Below are positions 24,599 to 35,888 of a DNA stretch of 64,000 bases, one piece after another. The notes under the pieces are model-generated. The model was not told the DNA's origin, made no database searches, and was given only the letters and a program-made list of their open reading frames with translations. This stretch comes from Ottelia alismoides (Eukaryota; Streptophyta; Magnoliopsida; Alismatales; Hydrocharitaceae). The translations under genes and the position numbers were made by a program. The DNA lies in the NCBI GenBank assembly GCA_037367405.1, contig JAZKJV010004140.1, positions 434,001 through 498,000 of the forward strand, written 5' to 3'. Within the stretch, counting starts at the first letter, position 1. Each line of letters begins with the position of its first letter.

Positions 24599-26699
24599 AG
24601 GTTGAATAAGGGTTTGGATATGATCCATAGACCTTAGACGATTTGGTTCTTGAAAGGGTTGCGAAATTTTTACTGCATTTCAATTTTCGCACCTCTGTAT
24701 AATTGAATTTTTCGGCACTGTTTAAAATGTTTAAACACGAAATTTTCAATTGTATTTTGTTCCCCATTAAACAAGGAAACCATAGGACTTGAGTTTACTA
24801 AATTTGGACTTTATTTGCTCAAGATATGGCTTTTTGAATATGACTATATTCACTGTTGCGGGAACTGCGGATTTGAACGTGATTAATGAGATAATTACGG
24901 TTTTAATCCGCCTTGAAATGCGTGAATTATCACTTGAATTCTTTAATAAATCAAATAAGCAATCTTTGGAAACTGAGTTTGCATTTTTTGGATTTAAATT
25001 GATCAAGATATGTTAATTTTAGTGATTGGGGGTCACTGCTGGAAATTAACAATTTCTTGATCTTGAACCTTGTGATATGTCATTCAATTATCATGATGAA
25101 AATTAATTGTTAATTTTCTGGAATAATTAGTGATATATATTTGTGAAATATTTAAAAAATAATTATTTCATTGAATGACATTTGCCTAAACCACAATGAT
25201 AAGATATTAGATCTTGATCATTGGTTCATCAACAAACATTGCTTTCATGAAAACTATAGTTTATCCTACAATTCTTGTAGGACAACTTTTACATGAAAAA
25301 CCCTCTTGCTTGAGTAGGATTGGGGATTTGTCTAGCAAATCTCCTTATAATATAATCAAAAATGTTTTGATGTATATTATATGGTATAATTTCGGTTGAA
25401 AAACCGATGAGCATCTCAAAGTACATGATGATCTATCTGGTATTATCCTTTCCCGAGGCGGATGTGGTGCCTAGTCGGAGAGCATTGGGGTCGCGGGTTG
25501 CAACGTATGTGGTCCGTCCCACTCTCGTCGGTACTGGCCATGACAACGGGTAGGGATTGTATAATGCCGGAGAAAGTCAATATGTATTTTTCTAATTATT
25601 AAAATTCGAATAATACGTATTTTGAGATAATACCTACTATTCAAGTAAAAGACATGTTTGTTGATTGATGATTGGATTGATGATTAATTTAATGTGATTA
25701 AATTAATTATATCCAATAAACACTCTATTTTGAATAGATGTGTATTTCCCTTGGAAGAATTAATTATGTGAATATGATTCACAATAATTAATTACAATTT
25801 GAATATGAGGTGGAGGATCACATAAGTGACATCCATGGTCTCCCGTCAAGGCAAAGGATTCCGTCGCCAGTTGTTGTGTATAGGAGATGCCTGTCCGAAG
25901 TGACAGATCCTGTACATGATTTAATTAGATCGGGTTCTTTGCTTCTCGAAAGAGTAAGGCCGTATACGTAGTGACCCCAATATCGGGTCCTCATATTATT
26001 GGGGCGATATTGGATTGCGTATAGCGAGTATTAAGCCTGTTGACGGTTGGTTCAATTAATGACGGGTCAACATCATCTTAGGGGTGGTGGACCCGGGTGT
26101 TAAAGACCGAATTGGGAAATGCAAGTTGGACTTGCAAGGCGGAATGTGTTCCCGCTTCTTTTTATCCGAGTTGTAGGTTCTCATATTATTGGGATGCAAC
26201 GAAGATAGGAAAGGAGATCCCAGATCTTGCTAGAGATATAATGGTAAGAATATCTCTTACATTGAAAGTGATTAAGGGAATGAACTTTCAGTGTTGACAA
26301 GGCAAGACAACTTTGATATAAAAATTCCTAAATCAAAGTAAAACATGTATATATATACCCTTATGCAAATTTCTTATTTCAGATAATCCTTCATTAAACC
26401 CACTCAATGTTATACTCAATGATAACCAGTAAAAATATCTTGGATTGGACTCATGATCCAGATATTGTACTTGCAATTGGACACATAATGTATGTGGTTG
26501 CAGTGTGCAAGTCCCCTCAACATAATGAGGAAGGGCAATTAAATAAGACAATAAGACATCACCTTAGGGTTTGTATGTCTCTATAGTCTTGATCTTTCAT
26601 CGAGTGTACTTTGGAAGTGACATGTCGATGGTGATCGTAATTGTCGAATAATCCTTATAAAATAAAAGAAGATATTTTGGCATACGTGCTCTAGACATT
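24599..26699 (+). ncRNA. copia-1 leader with conserved non-coding block (25430-26300)
   Basis: Where gag should begin there is no frame resembling Copia gag and no CCHC knuckle. Instead 25430-26300 is GC-richer than its surroundings and nearly the same as copia-2 45700-46566, roughly 90% by eye, with small indels that break any frame. Landmarks are CTTTCCCGAGG, GGGTTGCAACGTATGTGGTCC, GGTTCAATTAATGACGGGTC and two copies of a TCATATTATTGGG motif, near 25991 and 26180. The conservation fits a structured or cis-acting RNA segment (packaging or dimerisation) better than a protein. That function is inference; I class it as RNA only for lack of a better label. Confidence 0.45.
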
Positions 26700-27440
26700 T
26701 AATCATGAATGACTTGGTTCTCTGTATTATGCAGAATGGTGGCTCGAAAGAGATGATGTATTCAAAATGTTTGAATACCTACCTGAACCTAAGTCTCTAA
26801 GAGTTAAGATGTATGTAGATATGATGAGTGTCATCATTCTACTGTCTATACTCTAGTCATTCATGAAGCTTCGTATTAATCATTTTGAATGAATTTAATG
26901 AAGCATGTATAAAGGTTGTTTATAGATTAAGATAGTGCAGTGGAAGCATGGGTCAGACCCAAGTAAGAAGGAAAGTCAAAGAGTTGACATACTTCTGTGA
27001 CTTCCATATGACATCCAAAGAGTTGGACGAATGCCAATACTGCAATAAGTTGATGTGTTGATAGTATGACTATCAAGTCTGTCTAAATTCCTTAGTGAAG
27101 GACTCAGATAGAGCATCAGAATAATCTACATAAATCATTGACTCTGACTTTCTTATTTCATAAGATAAAGTCTGACAATTGTATCCCAATCTTCTAATGA
27201 CAATTGCAATTGGTTGCATACATATTAGAAGATTAGAAATTTGATCTTAAGGTTTAGTAGTCATCTACATGGATATTGCTGTAATTGTTGCAGCAGTCTC
27301 TATTGGATAGATGGACTTCATATTCTCAGTGGGAGAGCCCTTAGTCTTAGAGAATGTCTCTATGACCTAGATATTAGAATACCCCATTGTTTGTTTCTAA
27401 ATGTTGGAAATAAACATGAATTCTGAGATAGAACTATCAT
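26700..27440 (+). pseudogene. copia-1 gag end/protease region, heavily degenerate
   Basis: Only the stretch read at 27250-27370 is recognisable: an AVIVAAVSIG...SVGEPLVLENV pattern equivalent to the strand-rich segment that follows the Copia protease active site. It ends in a TAG (27368-27370) present at the same codon in copia-2. The active-site DTG/DSG is not visible. Upstream to 26700 there are only short frames that I cannot assign. Confidence 0.45.
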
Positions 27441-27559
27441 AAAAGAGTTATGATGGATATATTTCAGATAGTAATCTAACATCTAGTGGACTCCACAAAA
27501 TTAGAAAATTAATGAATGGTTCATTAAGATTTCTAATACTGAAAATCAAACCTTATAAG

Positions 27560-28210
27560 ATCAATAGGAGGTTGAAGATCATTTGACAATGATCTGGCAT
27601 CAAGCCTTGGATGTTTGTCTGTTGATTTGATCAATAGACTAGTAAGATATGAAACTTTAGAATGTCTAAAATTTCAAATCTTACATACTTGTGAATATTG
27701 TATTCAAAGTAAAATGTCCAATACACCCTTCTCTGGGAATGGTGTTAGATGTCGAGGTATTCAAGATCTCATACATATTGATGTATGTAGATCATCTATA
27801 TCATAATAAACATTATGGATATGTGATATCTATTAATGATTATGTATGATATGAGATTTCTTCTCTTCACCTGAGAAACCTTTGAAATGTTCAAAGATTT
27901 CACAATTTTGGTTTAGAACCAAAATTTGAAGGAAGAATAAATGAATTTGATCTAACCAAGGTAGCAAGTACCTATTAGATAAAATTCAAAGAATACCTTA
28001 TAGAGATATGAATATCATTTCTATCTCACTCCTCCTAGTAAACCTGAACTCAATGGAGTTGTAGGGAGATACAATTGGATCATGTGTGAAATGATTTGAT
28101 CAATGATGAACTTTAGCATAATTATTCCTTAGTTTCCTGGTATATATGTGTAGTAGAGACTACAATATATATCCTTAATAAGGTTCCATACATGTAAGTT
28201 GGAATCTAGC
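27560..28210 (+). pseudogene. copia-1 integrase (GAG-pre-integrase and core, broken)
   Basis: The frame 27615-27806 contains CEYCIQSKMSNTPF and LIHIDVCRSS, the plant Copia signature of zinc-finger end plus start of the integrase core (usually CESC..GKM...PF and IHTDVCGP). The first core Asp is kept. The next codons, SSIS then TAA, end the frame; copia-2 has a stop at the same codon. Further pieces near 27830-27900 (DDY-like then ETFEMFKDF) and 28135-28195 (ETTIYILNKVP, usually ETA..ILN..P) show the rest of the domain in shifted frames. Confidence 0.8.
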
Positions 28211-28459
28211 ACTTGAGAGTGCTGCTTCATTAGGAAAATAAAGGATGGTATTGGATACCTACTTTATGACCTTGAGATTTTTAAAAGATCTCATCTCTGA
28301 GAATGTGATTCTTGGAGGATTGAGATTCTTGAGAATCAAGATGAAAATGAAGTGAAGGAACTCATTTAATCTTGAGATGACAATGAGGCTCCTGAAATCG
28401 GAAACTAAAAGGATAATTAAAGATGAAACATTAATACCTCTTCAAATGAGTTTGAGGAT

Positions 28460-29110
28460 GTATTCCATGTGTCAGTTAAGTCTGACAATGATCGGACTTT
28501 ATGTGATGAAGCTCCTGAGGATCATGACATGGAAAGATGGATACTAGCAATAAAGTCTAAAGTAGACTTCATATACAAAGTGTTGTACATGGACCCTCGA
28601 GGATCCACCTATAAGGGTAAGATCCATAAAGGTGTAAATGGATCTTCAAGAGAAAGGGAACCTGATGAGAAGGTAGAGACCTTCAAAGCTCGGTTCGTAG
28701 CCATGAGCTACACACCATAAGAGAAGACATTGCTTGCAATGAGACTTGCTCTTCGGAAACCATGCTTGAACTCATCAGAATATTGCTAAATTTAGCTACA
28801 CAACTTGACTATTGCATCTTCGGGATGTAAGTCAAGATTGCATTCCTCTAAGAATACCTCTCTGGGGATATTCACATGAAGTAGCCCCAGGGCTTCATGA
28901 TCAGGGAAAGTAAGGTGTGAAAGCTAAAGAAATTCATCTGTGGACTCAAATAAGCTTCTTGTAGTTGGAACATAAGATTTGATGAAATTATAAATGTTAT
29001 GATTTCAAATAGAATCTTGATGTACCATGTGAAGCTTAGTGGGAGTGCCATTGTGTTCATCGTGCTAAATGTAGATAATATCCTAATCATTTGGAATGAT
29101 ATAAGGATGA
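28460..29110 (+). pseudogene. copia-1 reverse transcriptase, catalytically dead
   Basis: The frame 28469-28720 runs from the W..A..SK pattern to VETFKARFVAMSYTP, the start of Copia RT (usually TYKARLVAKGYTQ). Downstream frames show QGF, a CGLKQAS-like pattern (28935-28965) and SGSAIVFIVLNVDNILI. The catalytic YVDD is NVDN (29068-29079): the second Asp is lost and the Tyr replaced. Several stops and frameshifts. It lies after integrase, as in Ty1/Copia. Confidence 0.85.
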
Positions 29111-29916
29111 GAATAAGTGTTTTATAGACTGGTTATTCCATACCTTGAGATATGATCTCAAGAATACATCTTAGACCTTAGTTCTGAAGTTATTCAGAAG
29201 CAAAGAAAAGAGGGTATTGGGACTGTCACATTTGTAGTACACCTTGGACATATTCCATTCTTGGAAATTCTAAGAAAGGCTTCCTTCCCTTGAGATTTGG
29301 TACTGACCTATCTAAAGGGATAGCATCTCAAAGAGTTGAGGAAGTGAATGCTAGAACTGCTTGCACTTGTGCATCAGTTACGGAAAGCTAAGTGTATGCT
29401 AGATGTGTACAAAAGCCAGATATCTGCCATGCAGTGGGAGTAGCAAAGTGTTGCTAATCCTACTATGGAGATAAAACACTTGATTGCAGTAATAACAATA
29501 TCTTCAAAGATGATAAGGCTTTAGAGATGGTGATCTCTATGTCTTATTTTTAAGAAGTTAAGACTTTATAGATAGAGATCTAAAAGGTCTTAACTGTGGA
29601 TACCATGAGAGATAGTGATCTCCCGGAATAAGGGTATTCTGATAAGGATTATGGATATACTGGTTATAATAATTGAGCAATAGTGTCAAGGACACTATAA
29701 CTGCTTTGACTAGATTGAGTATAGGTTGCATTAGATGCAACATTCGCATTGGATGCGAGCACTGTTACCTAGGGATATGCAAGTGCTGTAAAAGGACTTG
29801 GCATAGTCTTTTGGGAACAGAGTGACTGATCAGCTTACCTAGCTATTTCTAAATAGCCTATGATTGTCACATGAGTGTGGGTTTATATGATTAGCCCATT
29901 AATGGCTCTTTGGGCT
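29111..29916 (+). pseudogene. copia-1 RT-RNase H tail
   Basis: Recognisable pieces: SKKGFLPLR (29274-29300) and KPDICHAVGV (around 29412-29442), standing for the Copia SKKGFLP and RPDI.YAVG motifs that connect RT to RNase H. The RNase H core itself cannot be traced; the rest to the purine tract is in short frames. copia-2 has the same order. Confidence 0.6.
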
Positions 29917-29926
29917 AGTGGGAGAT
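29917..29926 (+). promoter_or_regulatory. Polypurine tract, copia-1
   Basis: AGTGGGAGAT directly before the 3' LTR, the usual plus-strand primer tract of plant Copia elements. Identical in copia-2 (50234-50243). Confidence 0.9.
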
Positions 29927-32429
29927 TGTTGGAAATGTGAGCCCACAACGAGCCATTATGCAATAAATGTTATTGCGAATATCATTCCCTGATCTGAAAT
30001 GAAGAATAAATAATTTGCATAATAGGTCCCTCTGTACAATTAGGGTTATGTACCATGGCTGTCTTAATGATCATACAGCTGTTGATTCAATTATTGAATC
30101 ATAGAGGCTGGTGTTTGGATGAATATCTAAAGGGTTAGATTGAGGACTCATCAAGCACCGTCAAATGATTATTAAGATGTGATCTCCAGCCTGAGTAGGA
30201 GATGACAATCCTTTCTCACATAGGTTGATATCTGACCGACCTCTTGATGCAGGTCCTCTGCATAGGAATAGAGATTCGGAGGTGTCAGATTAGTTAGGTC
30301 AAAGAGTTGACTTAACGAGATCGAGATAACCTAAGTCCTATGTTGAATGCTGTCACAGCATAGGCACGCATCCTCTGACCAGAGACAGATGTATTGCTAT
30401 ATGTCTGAGTATGCAAATTTGACAGACCAATAGGTTGATGACCTAACCAAGGTCTATACACCGGCGCGTTGGTGTGCATATAAGGGCATATGAGTAATAT
30501 GATCTCTCAAAGGGATCATACAGGTTCACTACTGAACCGGAAGACATGAGCTCACTCATGAGATATTGGGAGGAATCAAATTCCGTGCACGGTCGTCTCG
30601 CTTTGGAAGCTTGACTGAATTTGTAGGTTTGATATATAGTTTTGGAAAGTATATGATCAAGACCTAGGTATGATATATGCTTTTGGAAAGTATATGATCG
30701 ATACCAAATCCCAATAATCAAATGAGAAACTTGGTGATCAAACCCTGAAGAAGACAGTGTAAAATAGATCTTGATCTTCGGGTTGACCATGGGTCTTCCA
30801 GTATGCAGGATGTACAGGTATTGGGAATACCTGAAGGGTGATGTGATCATAAACGATTGTATATCCATGACGCTTCCATTCCGAGGGAGTGATGAAAGAG
30901 GTCTGGATTTTAGTGACTCCTTTCAGTAGAGAAGTAATCTGATCTTAGTCCAAGTGTTGGACATTGGTCTGAATGAGATTCAGATTCAATGAGAAGATTG
31001 GATTTGCGGTCTTGATTTAATCAAGCATCTGTGGGAGGTTCGTAAGATCTGGAATTTGAGATAAGATCTCAATATCCAAGTCACTATACGTGGAATAATA
31101 CAATCGCCCTGTCCTTATCTCCAAGTATCTGCGGAGAAAGCACATTATTCTTGAAGGAGTTCAAGAATAATTCATTTGATGAATTCCATATCCAAGCAAG
31201 AAGAACTTGATGATTAAATGAGATTTAATTATCAAGCTTAATATGAATATGATTCATATTGTGAGAATTATTATCCAAGATAATTAAATGGGATTTAATT
31301 ATCAAGGATTAGAGAATGTGGATAATACTATCCATGATATATGTGTGTTATAAATATGATTTATAATATACATATATAAGAGAGAGAATCTATGTAAATA
31401 GCATTCGTTAATTAATTGTGTGGATTGGATTCACATTAATTAATTAATTGGAAATGTAATTTACAAATTAGTTTGGGTTGTGAATATGATTCACATAATG
31501 ATCAATGGCATGATTGAAATATTCACAAATTAATTTGGAATTAATTTGGTGGATATTATTGCAATAATAGTTATTGCAATTTATTAAGAAATAATAAGAT
31601 AAAATAAAAGGAGACAAAATAACACCCCAATTTTAGGGGAGGTTGGTTGACTCCATTTTATTTATCACATTATCTCTTAATTAGTTAATGTTAAATTAAA
31701 TTATGTTGATAATGTTGCAATATTTTTTAATTTAAATTAATGTTGTTGGTTTTAATCAACAACAATCATAGCCATTGATTTACATGGACCAAGCATAGCC
31801 CTTGGATCCATGTGTCCCATGGATTGAGATCCAATGGATCCTAAACTAATATAAATAGAGGGTTAGGGTAGCCTTCCATGGTACATCATTAAGAGTTGTA
31901 CAAGGTGACAACTCTCTCCCTCTCTCTTTCTCATTCTCGTCCTCTCTCTCTTTCTCTTCTCCATTAAGTGGCCGTCCACTTTGTGTTGAGAAAGGAGAGA
32001 CTCTTGGCTTCTTCTTCGACGACTCGTGGATCTCCATCTTCTTTGGAGTTTCTTACTCTAAAGGAAGACAACGGATTTCGTTTGACGAAATCGGGGGAGC
32101 CATCGCTTGGATCTTCATCGAGGATTGCGGGAAGGAACGTGACTCATCATCGCGCCCGCAAGTGCGTTCTTCGTGGATCAGACTTAAGATAGGAGGATCT
32201 CTACTTTGGGATCTCGCGATCACAACCACGCTTCAAGAGGTATTCCTTGTACTTTGTGGTTTGATGAAACAATCCGAGAAGTGTTCTCGTGATCATGTGG
32301 TTTCATCTTTAAAGTTAAAAAATTTTAATTTCCGCTGCATCTAGCATCTAGTACGACTAGTTGCTCCGATTGCATACGATGCGATCGACACGCTTCCGTG
32401 ATGCGCTTGAGGATTCACAATATCCTTCA
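29927..32429 (+). repeat. copia-1 3' LTR
   Basis: 2503 bp, aligned to 22081-24583 at a constant offset of 7846. I count 16 substitutions, four of them within 15 bp (near 23089-23103 and 30935-30949). Includes the second TATA box at 31850-31861. Confidence 0.95.
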
Positions 32430-32434
32430 GATAG
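32430..32434 (+). repeat. Target-site duplication of copia-1, right copy
   Basis: GATAG, matching 22076-22080. Confidence 0.95.
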
Positions 32435-33516
32435 TACACATAGTACAGATTATATGCCTTCTACTAGTGCAGTTACAAAGGTCATTACAGAGTAGATTCA
32501 GACCCCACCTGAGCTCAAGGCTTTACCACCAACATTGAAGTATGCCTTCCTTGCAGGTCCCCCCAAAATGTTTATAGTCAACCTCAGCTCGTAGTTGACC
32601 AATGAAAAAGAATCTCGCATGCTATAGGTTCTTGAGAGAAACTGCATGGCCATTGGATGGAATATTTCAGATTTCAATGGGATTAAACCAGCTTTGTGCT
32701 CACATCATATCTATTTAGAGGATGATTGTAAACCATCTCATGAGTGATAATGCCGTCTAAATCATAATCTAAAGGAAGTTGTCATGAAAGAGATCATAAA
32801 ATGATGTGATGCTTATTTATGACATTCCATATTCCAAGTGGGTCAATCATTTGCACGTGGTCCCGGAGAAATCCAGGATTACTATCGTAAAGAATGACCG
32901 GGGTGAGGAGATTCTGACCCATGTACCTGGTAGCTTGGTTATATTCCAAGTACCCATCCAAGAAATAAAAGAACCCCTTCCCTACCAACCTCTCATGAAG
33001 ATTAGGAGAAAACTACTTTCACTTGTAAGTTTGGCACCTACGCCTTTAGACGGATGCCCTTTGGATTGTGTAATGCCTGCGATACATTCCAAAAGTGTAT
33101 GTTGGCTACTTTTGCCGACATGGTGGGTAGTTTCCTTGAGGTATTCATGGATGATTTCGCAATCTACAAGGATAATTTTGACACATGTCTTGCTCATTTA
33201 GACCGAGTCCTTCAACATTGTTGTGTGGTAAACCTAGTTCTCTCATGGGGGAAGAGTCACTTTATGGTGACTAATGGGATTGTATTGGGCCACATAATCT
33301 CCAAACATGACATGGAGGTTGACTCGACTAAGATCAATGTGATAGCCAAGTTAGAGCCACCGCAAAATGCGAAGAAGCTGAGGTCATTTCTGGGACATGT
33401 AGGATTCTATAGGTGATTCATTAAGGACTTCAGCAAGATCGCCAAACCTTTGACTGAGATTCTATGCAAGGAGAGTGAGTTTGTTACTGATGAGAAAGTC
33501 CTCCTTGCTTTCATCC
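32435..33516 (+). pseudogene. E2 reverse transcriptase
   Basis: After copia-1 the linker resumes (PPELKALPPTLKYAFLAG near 32500-32560). RT then follows: a LCSHHIYLEDD pattern (32695-32725), GTYAFRRMPFGLCNA (around 33030-33070), EVFMDDFAIY with the catalytic FMDD intact (33144-33155), SHFMV, GHIIS and LRSFLGHVGFYR up to 33416. The main open frame is 33054-33416; stops and frameshifts lie before and after it. It copies element RNA into DNA. Lineage: Ty3/Gypsy, close to the E3 RT. Confidence 0.9.
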
Positions 33517-33960
33517 GATGAAAGAAATGGTTACTAGTGCTCTTGTCCTACAACAACCTGATCGGTCATTCCCCTTTGAGATCATGACGAATGCATCAGA
33601 TTTTGCAGTTGGAGCTATTTTAGGGCAGAGAAGGGATGGTATGCCATTTGCTATACACTATGCTAGCCATACTCTGGATGAGGCACAACGGAATTATACA
33701 ATGATGGAGAAGGAGATGTTAGCAGTTGTATTTGGAATGGAGAAGTTTAGATCCTACCTTCTTGGTTCCCATGTTATTGTGTACACATATTGCACTGCCA
33801 TACGGTACTTACAGGCAAAGAAGGATACCAAACCACGCCTTATCAGATGAATCCTTCTTCTCTAAGAATTTGATTTAGAGAGTCGAGATAAACTTCAAGT
33901 GGAAAATGTTGTGGAAGATCAGCTTTCCCGCATTACAGGTGCATATACTTCTGAGTAGAG
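33517..33960 (+). pseudogene. E2 RNase H
   Basis: The frame 33518-33850 reads TNASDFAVGAILGQ, then ASHTLDEAQRNYTMMEKEML and VIVYTYC. In active members the first motif is (C/T)DAS and the last is YTDH, so two catalytic acids are changed (D to N, D to Y), while the E of MEKE remains. The tail (LLQEFDLE-like and VVEDQLSRI) continues in another frame to about 33950. Confidence 0.85.
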
Positions 33961-35323
33961 CATGATCCCTATTTCCGAGACCTTTACCGATGAGACCATT
34001 TTTGTTGTGGACTCACTCCCACATCTTGTCTCCTATAAAGTTCCATAAGATTGATCGAAGAATAATGTAGATAGATTTCTGTTTGATATACATTTTTACT
34101 AGTGGAAGAATCCGTACCCATTTCATGAGGGTGCAGAATATATATGGAGAAGGTGCATTACTCAAGAGGAACACACCGGTGTACTTGAGCACTGTCACAA
34201 ATTTGAATTTGGTGGGCATCATTTGGGGAAATGCATGACAACAAAGATTTTACAGAGTGGCCTTTGGTGGCCAATATTATTTAAGGATGCTACAAAATAT
34301 GTTCGAGGTTTTACTGACTGTAAGAAAATAAGAGGAAATGTTGGTTCCAAAGATACCATGCGCCTGAGGAATATACAAATTTCTGTTTTTTTATGCTTGC
34401 GACATAGAATCCATGGACCCATTTCCTGTCAGTCAGGGATATCAATACATTCTGCTTGCCATGGGTTATGTTAGTCGATGGGTGGAGGCTATCCCAACCT
34501 GAGCCGCCAATAGTAGTATAGTGTGTTCTTTTCTCAAGGACCACATTATTATACAGATCGAGATTCCCAGGATACTCATTTCAGAGGGGGGGGAGACAAT
34601 TAATTAACAGAGAAGTCAAGAAGATTGTGAAGGAGTACACCATTGAGCACATGGTTGCATCTCCTTACCACCCAGCGACTAATGGTTTGGCTGGAATTTT
34701 AAATAGGGATATTAAGATTATATTGCAAAGACTTGTACGTCTAGATAGGAAGAACTGGTCCTAGATGCTTGAATTAGTTCTATGAGCTTATCAGACGGCA
34801 TACAAGTCTCTATATGGTATGTCTCCTTACAGATTGGTGTATGGAAAGCCTTTCCTCTTGACAGTAGAATTAATTCACAAATTATTGTAGGTACTCTGTA
34901 TGCAATCTTGATTACGAAAAAGCAGGAAAGAGCAGGAAGTTAGATCTAAATAAATAGCCAAAATTCTGAAATTTTGCATACGACAACTCACTCATGTATA
35001 AGGAGAAAGTCAAGCACTGGCGTGATAAACACATTAAAAGGAAGACTTTCTCCCCTGATCAGATATTTTGATTGTTTGATGCTAAGTTGAAGTTGTTTTT
35101 AGGCAAATTGAAAAGCAAAAGGTGAGGACCGTTCATCGTGAGAGTTGTGTGTGACATTGGTAGTATTGCCATATCTCGATTGTCATCTGACACACAAACA
35201 TTTGTTGTGAACGAACAATTGCTAAAGCCATATCTAGATCATGATGTATTCCTGTCTGTGGTTGATTCTATATATGTGGTATATGATGATGACATTTTGA
35301 CATTTTCTACGTTTGATACATGA
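33961..35323 (+). pseudogene. E2 integrase
   Basis: The zinc-finger region is at 34165-34330 (EHCHKFEFGGHHLG ... FTDCKK; one of the two Cys appears lost). In the core, the position of the first catalytic Asp reads E (CDIESMDPF), the second reads E (ILISEGG, with an extra G in an 8-G run near 34586-34593), and the Glu reads G (NGLAGILNRD). All three DDE residues are thus changed. The C-terminal part includes a KLKSK stretch and 35138-35323 (ISRLSSDTQTFVVN, LLKPYLDHD). No chromodomain. The frame ends 80 bp before the hairpin array. Confidence 0.85.
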
Positions 35324-35404
35324 GCTCATTTTCTCTTGTACACATCCTTTTGTTTTACTCGTTCTTCTTTTGTTTTTATTATTTACCTCTTTCCTCTGTG
35401 TGTG

Positions 35405-35888
35405 CTCTCTATCCTAAGTACAGGGGAGGTAAATGACTTGAGTTTTTCATATTTGTTTTGTTTTACCATTCTTGTTATTTCTTATACTTAGGGACCCCTT
35501 ACCCTAAGTATAGCGGGAGTGATGTTGTTCATACTGTCTTTTCGTGTTTTTATTTTCTTTTCTTTCTTTAGATCTCTCGTGTGTCCTTCAACTGCTTGAT
35601 ATTCTTTTTTATACTTAGGTATCTTTTACCCTAAGTATAGAGGAGGACAAGTTGAGTCACTGAGTTGTTCATTCTCTTCCTCAGTTTTTCCTATTTCTAT
35701 AGTCTTATATACTTAGGATTATTTGATCCTAAGAATAGGTGGGATCTCCAACTTCTATCATCTTCATCTATTCTTTGAGTCGTTGTTATACAATATTCTA
35801 TTCACTTTTCTATACCCAGCACAAGTTATGTCTTCCTTTGTAGCTCTTTCATCACTATGAGGACATAGTTCGAGCTATGTATAGGTGG
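35405..35888 (+). repeat. Array of hairpins with G-rich tails, E2
   Basis: Same design and place as in E1. Clear units: TATACTTAGGG (35483-35493), loop, CCCTAAGTATA (35502-35512), then GCGGGAG; near 35611-35648; near 35706-35744 (CTTAGGAT/ATCCTAAG, then AGGTGGG). A tail-only unit lies at 35405-35430. The final purine tail (TATAGGTGG, 35880-35888) abuts the LTR and is the likely polypurine tract. Confidence 0.8.

Larger units (their letters stand above)
22081..32429 (+). mobile_element. copia-1: complete Ty1/Copia retrotransposon, 10,349 bp
   Basis: Bounded by LTRs of equal length (2503 bp, TG...CA ends) and a perfect 5-bp target duplication. Internal region of 5343 bp: primer site, about 2 kb of leader without recognisable gag, then degenerate protease, integrase, RT and RNase H, then the purine tract. 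Integrase before RT defines Ty1/Copia. I count 16 substitutions and no indel between the LTRs (0.64%), so the insertion is recent, yet every domain is interrupted by stops and the RT motif is changed. It is a non-autonomous copy. Inserted in the E2 protease-RT linker. Confidence 0.95.

Noticed and set aside
27826..27860. Using the DDY-like residues after the copia-1 integrase stop as proof of an intact core
   Set aside because: They lie after stops in a shifted frame and the middle of the domain is missing, so they show only descent, not function.
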